From Euprymna scolopes (taxonomy: Eukaryota > Mollusca > Cephalopoda > Sepiida > Sepiolidae), in the NCBI GenBank assembly GCA_024364805.1, contig CM044506.1, positions 44,462,504 to 44,499,796 of the forward strand: a DNA stretch of 37,293 nt, written 5' to 3'. Positions within the stretch are counted from its first letter, which is position 1. Each line of letters begins with the position of its first letter. Shown one piece after another: positions 22,995-31,510 of the stretch. Under the pieces are notes generated by a model. The model was not told where the DNA came from. It was given only the letters and a program-made list of their open reading frames with translations, and did no database searches. A program made the translations under genes and the position numbers.

Positions 22995-23279
22995 ATGTAT
23001 AAACACGTGTCTTTACTCACTGGGCTTGCAGCGGTGTTCTTCCTGGTCAGAGTGAGCTGGTTTCTTATCTGGCCTGTACTACATCTCATGGCGCGCATGC
23101 ACGGTGGTCCTGAGCGAGGTCACAAGAGATTGTTAGTCAATCACGATTTCATCATCGAAGACCAACCACTTATAGACTTGAAAGATCAATCAAGTCTTGA
23201 GGGATTTCTTCAAGGAAAAATGGGTTTGCTTAAAATTGAATATAAGATGAGAGGAAGGAACCTAGACATAGAAATCTAA
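22995..23279 (+). CDS. Unrecognised 94-residue frame
   Basis: It opens MYKHVSLLTGLAAVFFLVRV with a hydrophobic stretch to about residue 32 (SWFLIWPVLHLMARM), then a polar part rich in charged residues ending RGRNLDIEI. The segment is less AT-rich than its surroundings. The hydrophobic start could be a membrane segment or signal anchor. I know no family that it matches, no splice sites or promoter can be argued, and it sits between a 5S-derived repeat and a (TA)n tract, so it may be repeat DNA or chance. Confidence 0.15.
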   Translation: MYKHVSLLTGLAAVFFLVRVSWFLIWPVLHLMARMHGGPERGHKRLLVNHDFIIEDQPLIDLKDQSSLEGFLQGKMGLLKIEYKMRGRNLDIEI

Positions 23280-23282
23280 AAG

Positions 23283-23283
<1 letters not shown>

Positions 23284-23341
<58 letters not shown>
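23284..23341. repeat. (TA)n microsatellite
   Basis: About 29 perfect TA units, on the 3' side (minus-strand sense) of the hammerhead-like motif at 23414-23460. Confidence 0.95.
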
Positions 23342-23354
<13 letters not shown>

Positions 23355-23413
23355 GGATTAAAGAAAATAATAAATGATTCTTTTAAAATAGGTGGAAGGA
23401 GGGTTTATAAATG

Positions 23414-23460
23414 CTCTTTATACTTAGACATTTCAAAGCTAATGCTTCTCATCAGAAGAG
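23414..23460 (-). ncRNA. Hammerhead ribozyme candidate (complete core)
   Basis: Reading the minus strand from 23460: stem I 5' side CTCTT; box CTGATGA (23455-23449); stem II GAAGC/GCTTT closed by loop ATTA; box GAAA (23434-23431, the last A being A15.1); stem III with A15.1 and TGT pairing with GTAT through AU, UA, GU, UG around loop CTAA; U16.1 at 23420; H17 = A at 23419; stem I 3' side AAGAG (23418-23414), fully complementary to CTCTT. All invariant core positions are present and the expected cut would follow 23419. The weak points are two wobble pairs in stem III and a G-U pair at the base of stem II. Confidence 0.7.
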
Positions 23461-23476
23461 GACAGATGGAGTTAGG

Positions 23477-23730
23477 TTACATATAAGGGAATGTGACATC
23501 TAGCTTAGTATTCATTAGGAACAAAATATTAGAATATATGAAAATAGTGGGCAGTGGCTTGGAGGTAAGGGAGGGATCCGGGTGGTTGATAATATAAGAA
23601 AGGCGACACATTTCAATCAGACCAACCTCAAGTTCTCCCTGGTGGTTGTTGTCCAGGTTCTGTGTTGCCCGCTGATACACAGATATGCTGCAATTTATGA
23701 AGTTTTGAATGAAATCAAAATAAGCTAAAT
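23477..23730 (-). other. Frame upstream of the hammerhead motif, retroelement-like context
   Basis: A 67-residue minus-strand frame (23477-23680) reads ATQNLDNNHQGELEVGLIEM then CRLSYIINHPDPSLTS. It lies immediately 5' of the hammerhead motif on the same strand and may be the body of the element that carries it. No reverse transcriptase or endonuclease motif is visible. From 23730 to 24130 I see nothing I can name. Confidence 0.25.
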
Positions 23731-24134
23731 AGTTGTAGAAGTTGTCACTCCATTTGTCATGAGCAAGTCTACCCTTGTGTTTATCTGTAAACGTGCTTAT
23801 TTATTGTGAAGCAAATATTGTGCAATCACTAACCACATCTCCTTAACTACTCACCAATATGCTTGCACCACTTAAGACAGAAGGAGGGAGGATTATATTG
23901 CGCATCAATTCTATCGCTGGATGACTAGCTGCATGCTCGAACTATTAAAGATGTAGCTGTAACAAGACAAACAGCAGAAACTTCACATTTTTGTTGAGCA
24001 TCATTCATGATGATTTTTGTTGGCATTCGTTTCCCTGATATCTTTCTATTAAGAATTCTTTTTAGAAGGATATCAGGTACTTACAAAAGGAACCAATTGC
24101 ACGTTCCCAACGTTCCTAAGTGAAATTGTTTCGA

Positions 24135-24210
24135 TGGAACAAACTGGGTTTGAACTTGGCACACCCAGGTTGTCAGTCCGTGTTGTTAGCTACTGTTACA
24201 TCTTAAGGCT
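24135..24210 (-). repeat. Weak tRNA-like promoter
   Basis: On the minus strand AACAGTAGCTAACAACACGG is followed by CCAAGTTCAAACCCAG, a box B-like element, with tRNA-like spacing. Box A is poor. The overlapping 70-residue plus-strand frame is judged an accident. Confidence 0.3.
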
Positions 24211-24589
24211 TCAGGTTGAGGCATTGACAGAAAACAGCAGCTTTGACTTGATTGACTCATCAGCAACTCTGGATATTGCAAGAAAACAGTCATTGTCAGA
24301 GACTTCAATCGATCGCACCTTCAACGGACATGTTTCACAATCATAGAAGAGAATCATTTGATACAAGTTGCCTCGGTACAGGTTAGTTAATAAAAAAAAT
24401 TCAATCGTTTTTTATTTGTTTTTTTTTTTTGTTTTAGGATTGCAGCATAAGACCAGTAGGTGGCGCTTCTGAGATGTTTTTTTGTTTTTTAATTTTTAAA
24501 TTTTTTTATTTTATTGTGAAATTTCTTAACAATCGGTTTGTAAAATAAATTGGGTACAAAACAAAACTGGGGTCATTTTTCCGGATGAG

Positions 24590-26210
24590 CCATATTCATA
24601 GGGGCATCCTAAGTGGAGAGTTGTGCAGCAAGATGCTTGCTCACATTACATTTTAATTTCTGCAAGTTGGTACAGTTGAGGGAAAACAGGCAGCAGGGAG
24701 GGAATTCCAAAGGGTGGCAATTCGAGAAAAGTTATTAGAGTAGAAAGCATCCCAGCATCTGGGAACCTCTACAGTGAAGGGGTGGGATTTTGCTGAATAA
24801 TGGGTTACTCGAGATATTTGCATCGAGGGGGTACCAATACAGCAAGTTCACTGGAACACATTTCATTAAAGTACTTGTAAAATAAGCGGAGGGCCGTAAC
24901 ATTGTAGCAATGGAACAGAGGCTCCTTTTTGGACTTTGTCTAAAAGCCAGACTAGAGGCTGATGCTACATGTGTGGGCAGATGGTGACTTTGTAGAAATA
25001 TAGGATAGTGGCAAGTGTGAAAAGTTTTCTTGCCCAATACAGGGAGCCCATCTTCTTTGCAGCAGACTTGGCAATATCCTCTATTCTTCCTCGACAGACT
25101 CTGTTTACTCTACTTTTCACTCCAAACAAGGTATACTGGCACTCGTTCGTAAGGGGATACTTTTTCAGGATCACCTTTACTGCCAGAATTATTTTTATGC
25201 AATATATAAATTTTTTAATCATGAATTTATGTTCGTCTTGATTCAAGGGAAGAGAATAAAGGAAAAAAATCACCAAAATGTTGAACTCTGCATAGACCTG
25301 CACTTTGAAGTCCAATTGGGCTGATAAACCATAAGAGTAAGAAATATTTCCTATACAGGTGTTTTTTTGAAAGATGTTTGTTCACATTACATTTAAACTT
25401 CTGCAGGTCAGTACAGTTACAGAACTGGGAAACATAAAGAGAGTTCCAAAGGTTAGCAGTTCAAGGAAAGAAACCATTGGAATTGTAAGCATTCTGACAT
25501 CTGTTGACCTTTATAGTAAAGGGGTGGAATTTTGCTAAATATGGGTTGGTGAGAAATATTTAAGTTGAGGGGGAGCAGCAAGTTTATCAATACACATTCC
25601 ATTGAAGTACTTATGAAACAGGCAGAGGGATGCAGCAATACAGTGATGGGACAGAGACTAGAGCTTAGCAGACAATGTGAGATCTATTAGATTGGAGACT
25701 TTTTTTTTTATTTTTTTTTTTAACCCTGTCTAAAAGGGAGAGACTAGTTGTAGATGCATTAGTCCAAATATGGCAGCAATACGGCATATGTGGGCAAATG
25801 GTGGCCTTGTACTTGTATAGATATAGGATAGCAGCAGGTGTGAGAAGTTTTCTTGCCCAGTACAGGGAGCCCAACTTCTTTGCAACAGACTTGGCACTAT
25901 ATTCTATTCTTCTTTGTATAGATTCCATGTTTTTACTCTTTTTCACTGCAAACAAAGTGTATTATCACTTGGTCGTAAGGGGCTACTTTTTGGGGATAAT
26001 ATCTTAACAGGGGATTGTGGGGAGTTGAGCAGCAAGATGTCTGTTTACATTACATTTAAACTTCTGCATATCAGTATAGTCAGGGGACCAGGAACCTGGG
26101 GAAAAAAATTCCAAAGTCTGGCAATTCAAGGGAAGAAACTTTTAGAGTACAAGGGTTTTTCAGGTATCCAGAGATAGCAATGAAAGGGTGAGATTTTGTT
26201 GGTTGTCGGA
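24590..26210 (-). mobile_element. Three head-to-tail LINE lineage B copies
   Basis: On the minus strand three 5'-truncated tails follow one another: about 26210-25935 (3' part only), 25930-25105 and 25085-24590. The middle copy encodes EYSAKSVAKKLGSLYWARKL then CCHIWTNASTTSLSLLDRV; the last encodes [20 protein letters not shown]. These match the AKxAxKKLGxLxRAR...PxxEYCxHIWxGA...LDRVQ region behind the reverse transcriptase of CR1/Jockey-group LINEs. At both junctions the 3' UTR end (ACTTTGTTTGCAGTGAAAA or its relative) runs straight into the same ORF position. About 200 unrelated bases (25166-25365) interrupt the middle copy's UTR. Plus-strand frames are antisense. Confidence 0.65.
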
Positions 26211-26232
26211 ATATCTTGTTCCATCAACCATT

Positions 26233-26587
26233 ATCTATATATTAATACGATAACATTGTGTCACACTTATATCCTTTTTTTCTGACCTTCCATTTCTTGT
26301 AATAAATAGTTTTATCAAGAATTCTTAATAAGTTTTGGTTTCAGTTTCGATTATAGCTAATGTCACTCAGTTATATATACATTTTTTTTCTCCATAAGTT
26401 TTGGTTTCGGTTTCGATTCAAATTGATGCACCCAAGTCATATGGATATATTTTTTGTAATCACAACTTTATAATATATAAGAATCAATAGAAAATTGACT
26501 CTATAATAATATATACAAAATCTGCATAAATTAAAATATATTTAAGCATATTTTACGACTGGGCTACGCTGGGCATCCCTGCTAGCT
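26233..26587 (-). mobile_element. ACTAGC-family element E6
   Basis: On the minus strand it starts AGCTAGCAGGGATGCCCAGC and GTAGCCCAGTCG, and ends AATATATAGATAA at about 26233. The box B-like GGTTTCGGTTTCGATTC (about 26402-26418, plus strand) and a partial duplicate at 26337-26353 recall the tRNA-like part of the 2060-2306 copy, with which the body 26470-26587 also aligns. Non-coding. Confidence 0.55.
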
Positions 26588-26878
26588 TAGATAAATACTT
26601 TTGCAGTCTTAACAAAAGAGCTGCAATAATATCAGAGCGTCTCCATTTATGCTGAACATTCACGGAATGCCAACATCAGTATATTACATATGAAAGGGTC
26701 CACTGTGGAATTTCCACAGGTCCCACTAGTAGTAAATGTATGAATTGTATTAGTCTTGGTTTGTAATTGGGGTTGGATTCTGATCTGTCAGATTACACAA
26801 TCTGCAGCCACAGTGACGTGCTGCTGATAACGCTACATTTTGTAAAACTTGATTCTCTTTTTCTTTAGGAAATACTGT

Positions 26879-27904
26879 GGTGCTTATTTAGAACTAGCAG
26901 GGGTGCCCGGCGTTGCCTGGGTGTTTGAAAAAAAAAAAAAGAAGTGTTAGTAGGCATGGAGGCTCGAATCTGAACACGCAACGTGAAGGCGGAAAAGAAA
27001 ACGTGACATGTTATCGTTACGCTATGAGGGGAGTGTAAGTGTAAAGCGTTGAAATTTATTGATGGCAATATGATGGCCTACAGCCACTCAAGCTTTCTGC
27101 GGTATTTTCTTCACCACAATGTTGGGGAAAACCAGCTCCCCCTCTTGGGGGGAGGGTCTCCGGCAGTGTCTTAATAAATAGCAATTGTCTGATATGAAGG
27201 GTATTCCCCATAGTGATCTAAGTTGATTGCCTTCAAGATTTGCCGGCCAAGAAGACCAGCGAATCACTTTGTTTCGATTCAGTTTTGCTTTATTTATACA
27301 AGAAAGACAAACACTGAAAACCAGATAAATGTGATAAATGTAGAGACAACGTCTATTAGCAAATCGTAGATATTATAATCTATGGAGTATATAATAAGTT
27401 TTCAAAAATAGTGAACACCCCCCTCCCCCTCCGAGAACAAGCTTTAGCGGACATACAGAAATGCGTGTGACCGTTTTGCCTTTTATATAGAGAGATTACA
27501 TTTAATAAAAAAAAAATACAAAAAAATCTTTATGATGTGCATACCCATCACAGAACGAAGATGTTATATTCCAAAAATCATATAATTTGATCAAATTTCT
27601 CTTTTATAATTAAGAAAATACAAATTTTACATTTTTTACTGATTAACATAGTATGGTCCGTAAATCTTTGAAATGAATTGAGTTGTCTGCCCAGGAATTT
27701 TAACACACTCTAAAAAAACATGGTGGCTCCTCCCAGCACTCCTGTCTTGCTCGGCATTAAATTTAGTTTTCTTATTAAAAAATAAAATATGATCAATTGA
27801 TATGATTTTTGGAATATGATATCTTCATTCTGTGACAGGTGCAGGCATAATAAAAATATTTCTGTATATTTTTTTTTTATTAAATTAAATTCTAAGTAAG
27901 AACC
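26879..27904. mobile_element. Foldback/MITE family F, copy 4, with element E2 inserted
   Basis: The left end GGTGCTTATTTAGA (26879-26892) is cut off from the rest, which resumes at GATTACATTTAATAAAA (about 27494), where copy 1 has GAATTACACTTCATTAAAA. Arms: CACAGAACGAAGATGTTATA and ATGATTTTTGGAATATGATA with TCTTCATTCTGTGACAGG. The right end is AATTCTAAGTAAGAACC. Without the insertion its length (about 430) matches the other copies. The centre has GTTGTCTGCCCAG. Confidence 0.75.
26893..27492 (+). mobile_element. ACTAGC-family element E2, inserted in a foldback element
   Basis: It starts ACTAGCAGGGGTGCCCGGCG and TTGCCTGGGTG and ends TTTTATATAGAGA. The host copy of family F fixes both boundaries to within about 3 bases; any target duplication is at most AGA. 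On the minus strand there is a tRNA-like promoter: box A TAGCGTAACGAT (about 27024-27013) and box B AGATTCGAGCC (about 26974-26964). It also carries GGGGAAAACCAGCTCCCCCT and a C-rich run near 27417-27430. No coding frame. Confidence 0.65.
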
Positions 27905-27939
27905 AATACTTTTATTCTTCCAAAGAATTGTTATGGACT

Positions 27940-28195
27940 GACTTAGATCTGATGACCTGAAAGGGAGATGAAATCTAGACAGGACAACAGGAGACTTTGA
28001 TGGTATGACCACGTTGATAGAATGGATGAGAGTTCTTGGATTATTTGATGTAGAAGAGTTAAGGTAGCAAGGTCACCGGGGAAGGCCAAGGAAAACCTGG
28101 GAGGAAATGAAAAGGGTTGATTTGAGAGAAAAAGGGATAAATTAAAACTTGGCCAGAGATAGGTTAGTTTGGAAGTCAATTTTAAAAAGCTGTCA
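27940..28195 (+). mobile_element. RTE-like LINE 3' fragment (best copy)
   Basis: The plus strand reads RRLWWYDHVDRMDES, a basic stretch with SPGKAKENLGG, then FERKRDKLKLGQR and VSLEV. Compare the usual RLRWFGHVxRMDE...GRPRKTWxxxVKxDLxxxG...WR end of RTE-type ORFs. Stops interrupt it. It is closely related to 28820-28995 and 1570-1805. Confidence 0.55.
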
Positions 28196-28204
28196 TGGCA
28201 GCAT

Positions 28205-28795
28205 GTAAAACTTTTTTTTTTACTTGGGAATCACTACTTATCAAGGCCTGAAGGCCACTCCAGGATAAGGGTTAATGAATGTAAGGTAGTAATTTAGTAA
28301 TCATTAATGGTGTAAATTGGGTGGAATTTAATTATTTATGGGGACGATTTAATAGGAACTTGTTTACATTAGATTTGAAGGCTACAATGTTGTATTTAGC
28401 TGGGAAGCATGACAGTGGAACAGTGTTCCAAAGACGGGCAGTTCTGGGAAAGAAGCTTTGTTCATGGAATCTGCGTTTACATTTAGGCACAATAGAGAGT
28501 AGGGAAAATTACATATAGTGATTGTAGCTAGTCGAGTGTTTTGGGGGGTTTTTTGTGAAAGTTTGCCAGGGGGGGGGCATAAATTGGAGTTCAGTCGAGT
28601 ACTTTCCATGAAAATAACAATAGAGCAGAGACAGGCTTGCAATGTTTCTTCTGTGGGATAGAGGATGCAGGGAAGGGGAAAAGGTATCACCTACTAGGTT
28701 TCGAAACTGGTTTTGAACTCTATCAAGGCAGAGTAGAATGTGCCGAGCAGCTCCTACCCAGATGTGGCAACAATACTCTATTTTAGGCCATACCT
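28205..28795 (-). mobile_element. LINE lineage A, 5'-truncated
   Basis: The minus strand, from 28795, encodes WPKIEYCCHIWVGAARHILL then CLDRVQNQFRNLVGD and LSHRRNIASLSLLYCYFHGK, the conserved block behind a CR1/Jockey-group reverse transcriptase. A second frame has MNKASF and ELPVFGTLF in place of [12 protein letters not shown]. The 3' UTR (28215-28275) carries CACTCCAGGATAAGGGTTAA and ends at a T-run (28209-28219), the A-tail. It separates two RTE-like fragments and is inserted between or into them. Confidence 0.7.
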
Positions 28796-28819
28796 GACTC
28801 AAAAATACTGACATTAAAT

Positions 28820-28995
28820 CGAATATAATTATGAAAGAATGGATGTGAGTTTTTGGGTTAGTAGGTGTAAAACAAATTGAGATGCCAGGGGAAGGCCAAG
28901 AAACATAGGAATTAGTGATAGATGAATCTGAGAGAAAGAGGGGTAAATAAAGACCTGACCAGAGATAGATTAATTTGAAAGTCAATTTTTAAAAG
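28820..28995 (+). mobile_element. RTE-like LINE 3' fragment
   Basis: AAAGAATGGATGTGAGTTTT, CCAGGGGAAGGCCAAGAAAC, GAGAGAAAGAGGGGTAAATA and GATTAATTTGAAAGTCAATT parallel 28015-28185. It is too degraded to translate. A 158-residue minus-strand frame joins its antisense to the neighbouring LINE by chance. Confidence 0.5.
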
Positions 28996-29310
28996 CCATC
29001 ATATAAAATGGAAATTAAACTGAATATGGTAGTGGTGGTGGAGGAGGACACTAAAATTTTGCAAAATGTTTTTTTTTTTTTTCCTGCATTTTCTTCCAAC
29101 AAACCAAAGGATTGAGTTTGAGGTTGGGAAGGAGGGGGGGTTCTCGGATCCAAGAATAAATGAGATGCACATGACCATCAACAACGTTTTCTTTCGTTCT
29201 TTTTTTGTATCTTCCAAAGAAAATCTTGAATTCTTTGCCTTGTTTGTTGATGTTTACAAATTAGAAATAATTTTTCTTTTTTTTAAATGCCATGAATATT
29301 TTAAGAATAC

Positions 29311-29880
29311 AATTCAGGTTTGTGCTACAATCCACAGGTGTACGAAAAAGTGGTTAAAAATTTTTAAAAATATAACAAATAAGTGTTATCAAAGTTACTC
29401 TTCTACCTATCTGGAAAAGTTTTTAGTGGTTTTAATCGCTTTAAAAATCATGTTGTTTATCGATATATGTGAAAAAAAAAATGGCGGCACAATGATCCTC
29501 TAAATATCTTAAGTTTAGAAAATAAGTTAAAACTAAAAAATTATACAAAATACTGTTTTAAACCCACCAAATATGTCATGGTAACATGTATTTAGTGGGT
29601 TTCTAACCGTATTTTGTATAATTTGTTAGTTTAAACTCATTTTCCAAACTTAACATATTTAAGGAATCATCATGACGTCATTTTTCTTTTCCACTTATAT
29701 CAATAAATACCATATGATTTTTGAAGTGATTAAACGTTTCAAAGTGATTAAAACCACTAAAAACTTTTCCAGATAGGTAGAAGAGTAACTTGCTTTTAAT
29801 AACATTTATTTGTTATACTTTTTAATTTTTGACCACTTTTTCGTATCTCTGTGGATTGTAATACAAACCTTACAATTCCT
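29311..29880. mobile_element. Long hairpin element (about 570 bases, nearly no loop)
   Basis: The left arm runs AATTCAGGTTTGTGCTACAA, TCCACAGGTGTACGAAAAAG, TACTCTTCTACCTATCTGG, AAAAGTTTTTAGTGGTTTTA, ATTATACAAAATACTG. The right arm returns ACCGTATTTTGTATAATTTG, TAAAACCACTAAAAACTTTT, CCAGATAGGTAGAAGAGTAA, CTGTGGATTGTAATACAAAC. The turn is at about 29580-29600 between AACCCACCAAAT and ATTTAGTGGGTT. Arms are about 270 bases with scattered mismatches. The 145-residue plus-strand frame ending in the left arm is low-complexity and judged non-coding. Confidence 0.85.
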
Positions 29881-29979
29881 GTAGATTCTCATCCACACGT
29901 GACTTTAAATGATCCAACTTCAAACTTTCAAAATAATACCATTTCTGATTATGTGGAAACTTTCCGTTTTTTCTTAATT

Positions 29980-30609
29980 ACTAGCAGTTAAGCCCGGCTT
30001 TGCTCAGGCGCTATGTACTGTTCATAACTTTATGTGCATATGTGTATATATATTAAAAAGTTTGACTCCTGTCTAGGTAACCTACATCTAAAATGGTTAG
30101 ACCCAAAATTGGTGGAGGAGTTTGGTAGAGTCTTTAAAGGTCAACTCTTTCAACTTTGACCTCTTGGCAGCCTAATTATCTCCCAAAAAGTGATTAAAAA
30201 GTTTGCACTATGTCTGAATACACTTTATGAAAAATTTCAAATGTTTAGACCAAAAATTGGCTGATAGGTCAAATTTTTTTAACTTTGACCCCAATTTTTA
30301 CCTCTTAACATTTATTGTTTTAGGCTCAAATCAAATTAAAAAATTTTATCCATGTCCAAGAAACCTACATCTAAAATTTCAAGTGTTTAAACCCAAAATT
30401 GGTGGAGGAGTTTGGTAGCGTTTTCAGTGGTCAAATCCTTTAACTTTGATCCCTTGACAGCCAAATTTCTGGCCGAAAACTGATTAAAAAGATTTTCCCA
30501 AATCTCAATACCCCTTATGTCAAATCGTGAGTCTGTAGACTGAAAATTGACAGAGTAATTTGATAGGGAAATGTACACACACACACAATTTCACTTTTAT
30601 ATATTAGAT
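29980..30609 (+). mobile_element. ACTAGC-family element E3 with internal repeats
   Basis: It starts ACTAGCAGTTAAGCCCGGCT and TTGCTCAGGCG, and ends TTTTATATATTAGAT. Inside are about four direct repeats of 140-160 bases, beginning near 30054, 30190, 30330 and 30482. Each has a TTAAAAAGTTT or TTAAAAAATTTT opening, AACCTACATCTAAAAT, TTAGACCCAAAATTGGTGGA and TTTAACTTTGA. An (AC)n run precedes the end. Open frames on either strand follow the repeat period and carry no known motif. Confidence 0.6.
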
Positions 30610-31500
30610 TTCACTGTTGCACTATTTTTGGTATAACAAGGTTTGTACAAATTTGAAAATTCCTTGAATTTTGATTTTTGCCTTGAAAAGACCTTATTTC
30701 TATTATTACCTTAAAAAAATTCTTGAAAATATGAAAAATGTTTAAAAATCATATTCTTTATGTTCAGTAAAAATATGTGTCGAAATATTACAAATAATAT
30801 TGAAATAACTACTATTAAATTATTATTTAAGTATTAATAAAAATGGTATTAAAATATTATTGAAATACATTGTTCTGAAATGACCGTATTATTGTGTATA
30901 CAAGTGTCACATTCCTTTAAACATTGGGTAGTTTCATAATAAAGGGACATAACTCTTGTATCCACAATACCAGAAATTCAAAATTTAAAAGTAAAACGAA
31001 TACCGTGTTGATTAATCTACAATGGGGGAAGTAATATTTAATCGCACTTGGTTGGCCAAATATAAGTGGGTCAGGGAAAATAAATGATTGTTGACATTTT
31101 TTGTATATATATAAATGAAAATGACTTTTCCTGTTGTCAGTTATTAAGTTTAGTAATATTATTAATTATTAAGCTTATTATATTGTTTATATATCAAATT
31201 TTCTTTGGAAAACTTTAATTTCGTCTGAAGAAGGCCTTGAACAACTTTGAAAAGTCCTTGAGAATGTATTGAAGATCTGTATATGTCCTGTATGATGGGC
31301 TTGGGCATTATCACAAAGATTTAGATGATTATATTTAAAGCCAAGGTTGATAAAAACAAACCAGTCAGGTACTAGCATTGCTTTATAAAATATATTGAGT
31401 CTCTCTGAATTTTTCAATCATTAGTTTTCATCTTGACATGAGAAGAGAACTATACTTTGCTGATCTGACTGGGTTGATAGTACCATTTTTTTAAAAAAAA
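30610..31500. other. AT-rich stretch without identified feature
   Basis: It contains AAAGGGACATAACTC (about 30947), which sits inside a small hairpin formed by GTATTATTGTGTATACAAG and CTTGTATCCACAATAC. The 76-residue minus-strand frame at 31187-31417 shows no motif I know. Otherwise I see nothing nameable. Confidence 0.5.
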
Positions 31501-31510
31501 TTTTAAATGA

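Noticed and set aside
24245-24270. Minus-strand CTGATGAGTC as a third hammerhead
   Set aside because: No stem II and no GAAA box follow at a workable distance.
28509-28985. 158-residue minus-strand frame as a single gene
   Set aside because: Its first third is antisense of an RTE-like fragment and the rest is a lineage-A LINE block, so the continuity is accidental.
29066-29503. 145-residue plus-strand frame
   Set aside because: Phe/Lys/Ile-rich low-complexity translation that runs into the arm of a hairpin element, with no motif, splice or promoter support.
31210-31260. CTGAAGAAGGCC...GAAAAG as a hammerhead-like motif
   Set aside because: The box is CUGAAGA, which fits CUGANGA, but the stem II halves do not pair and no stem I can be drawn.
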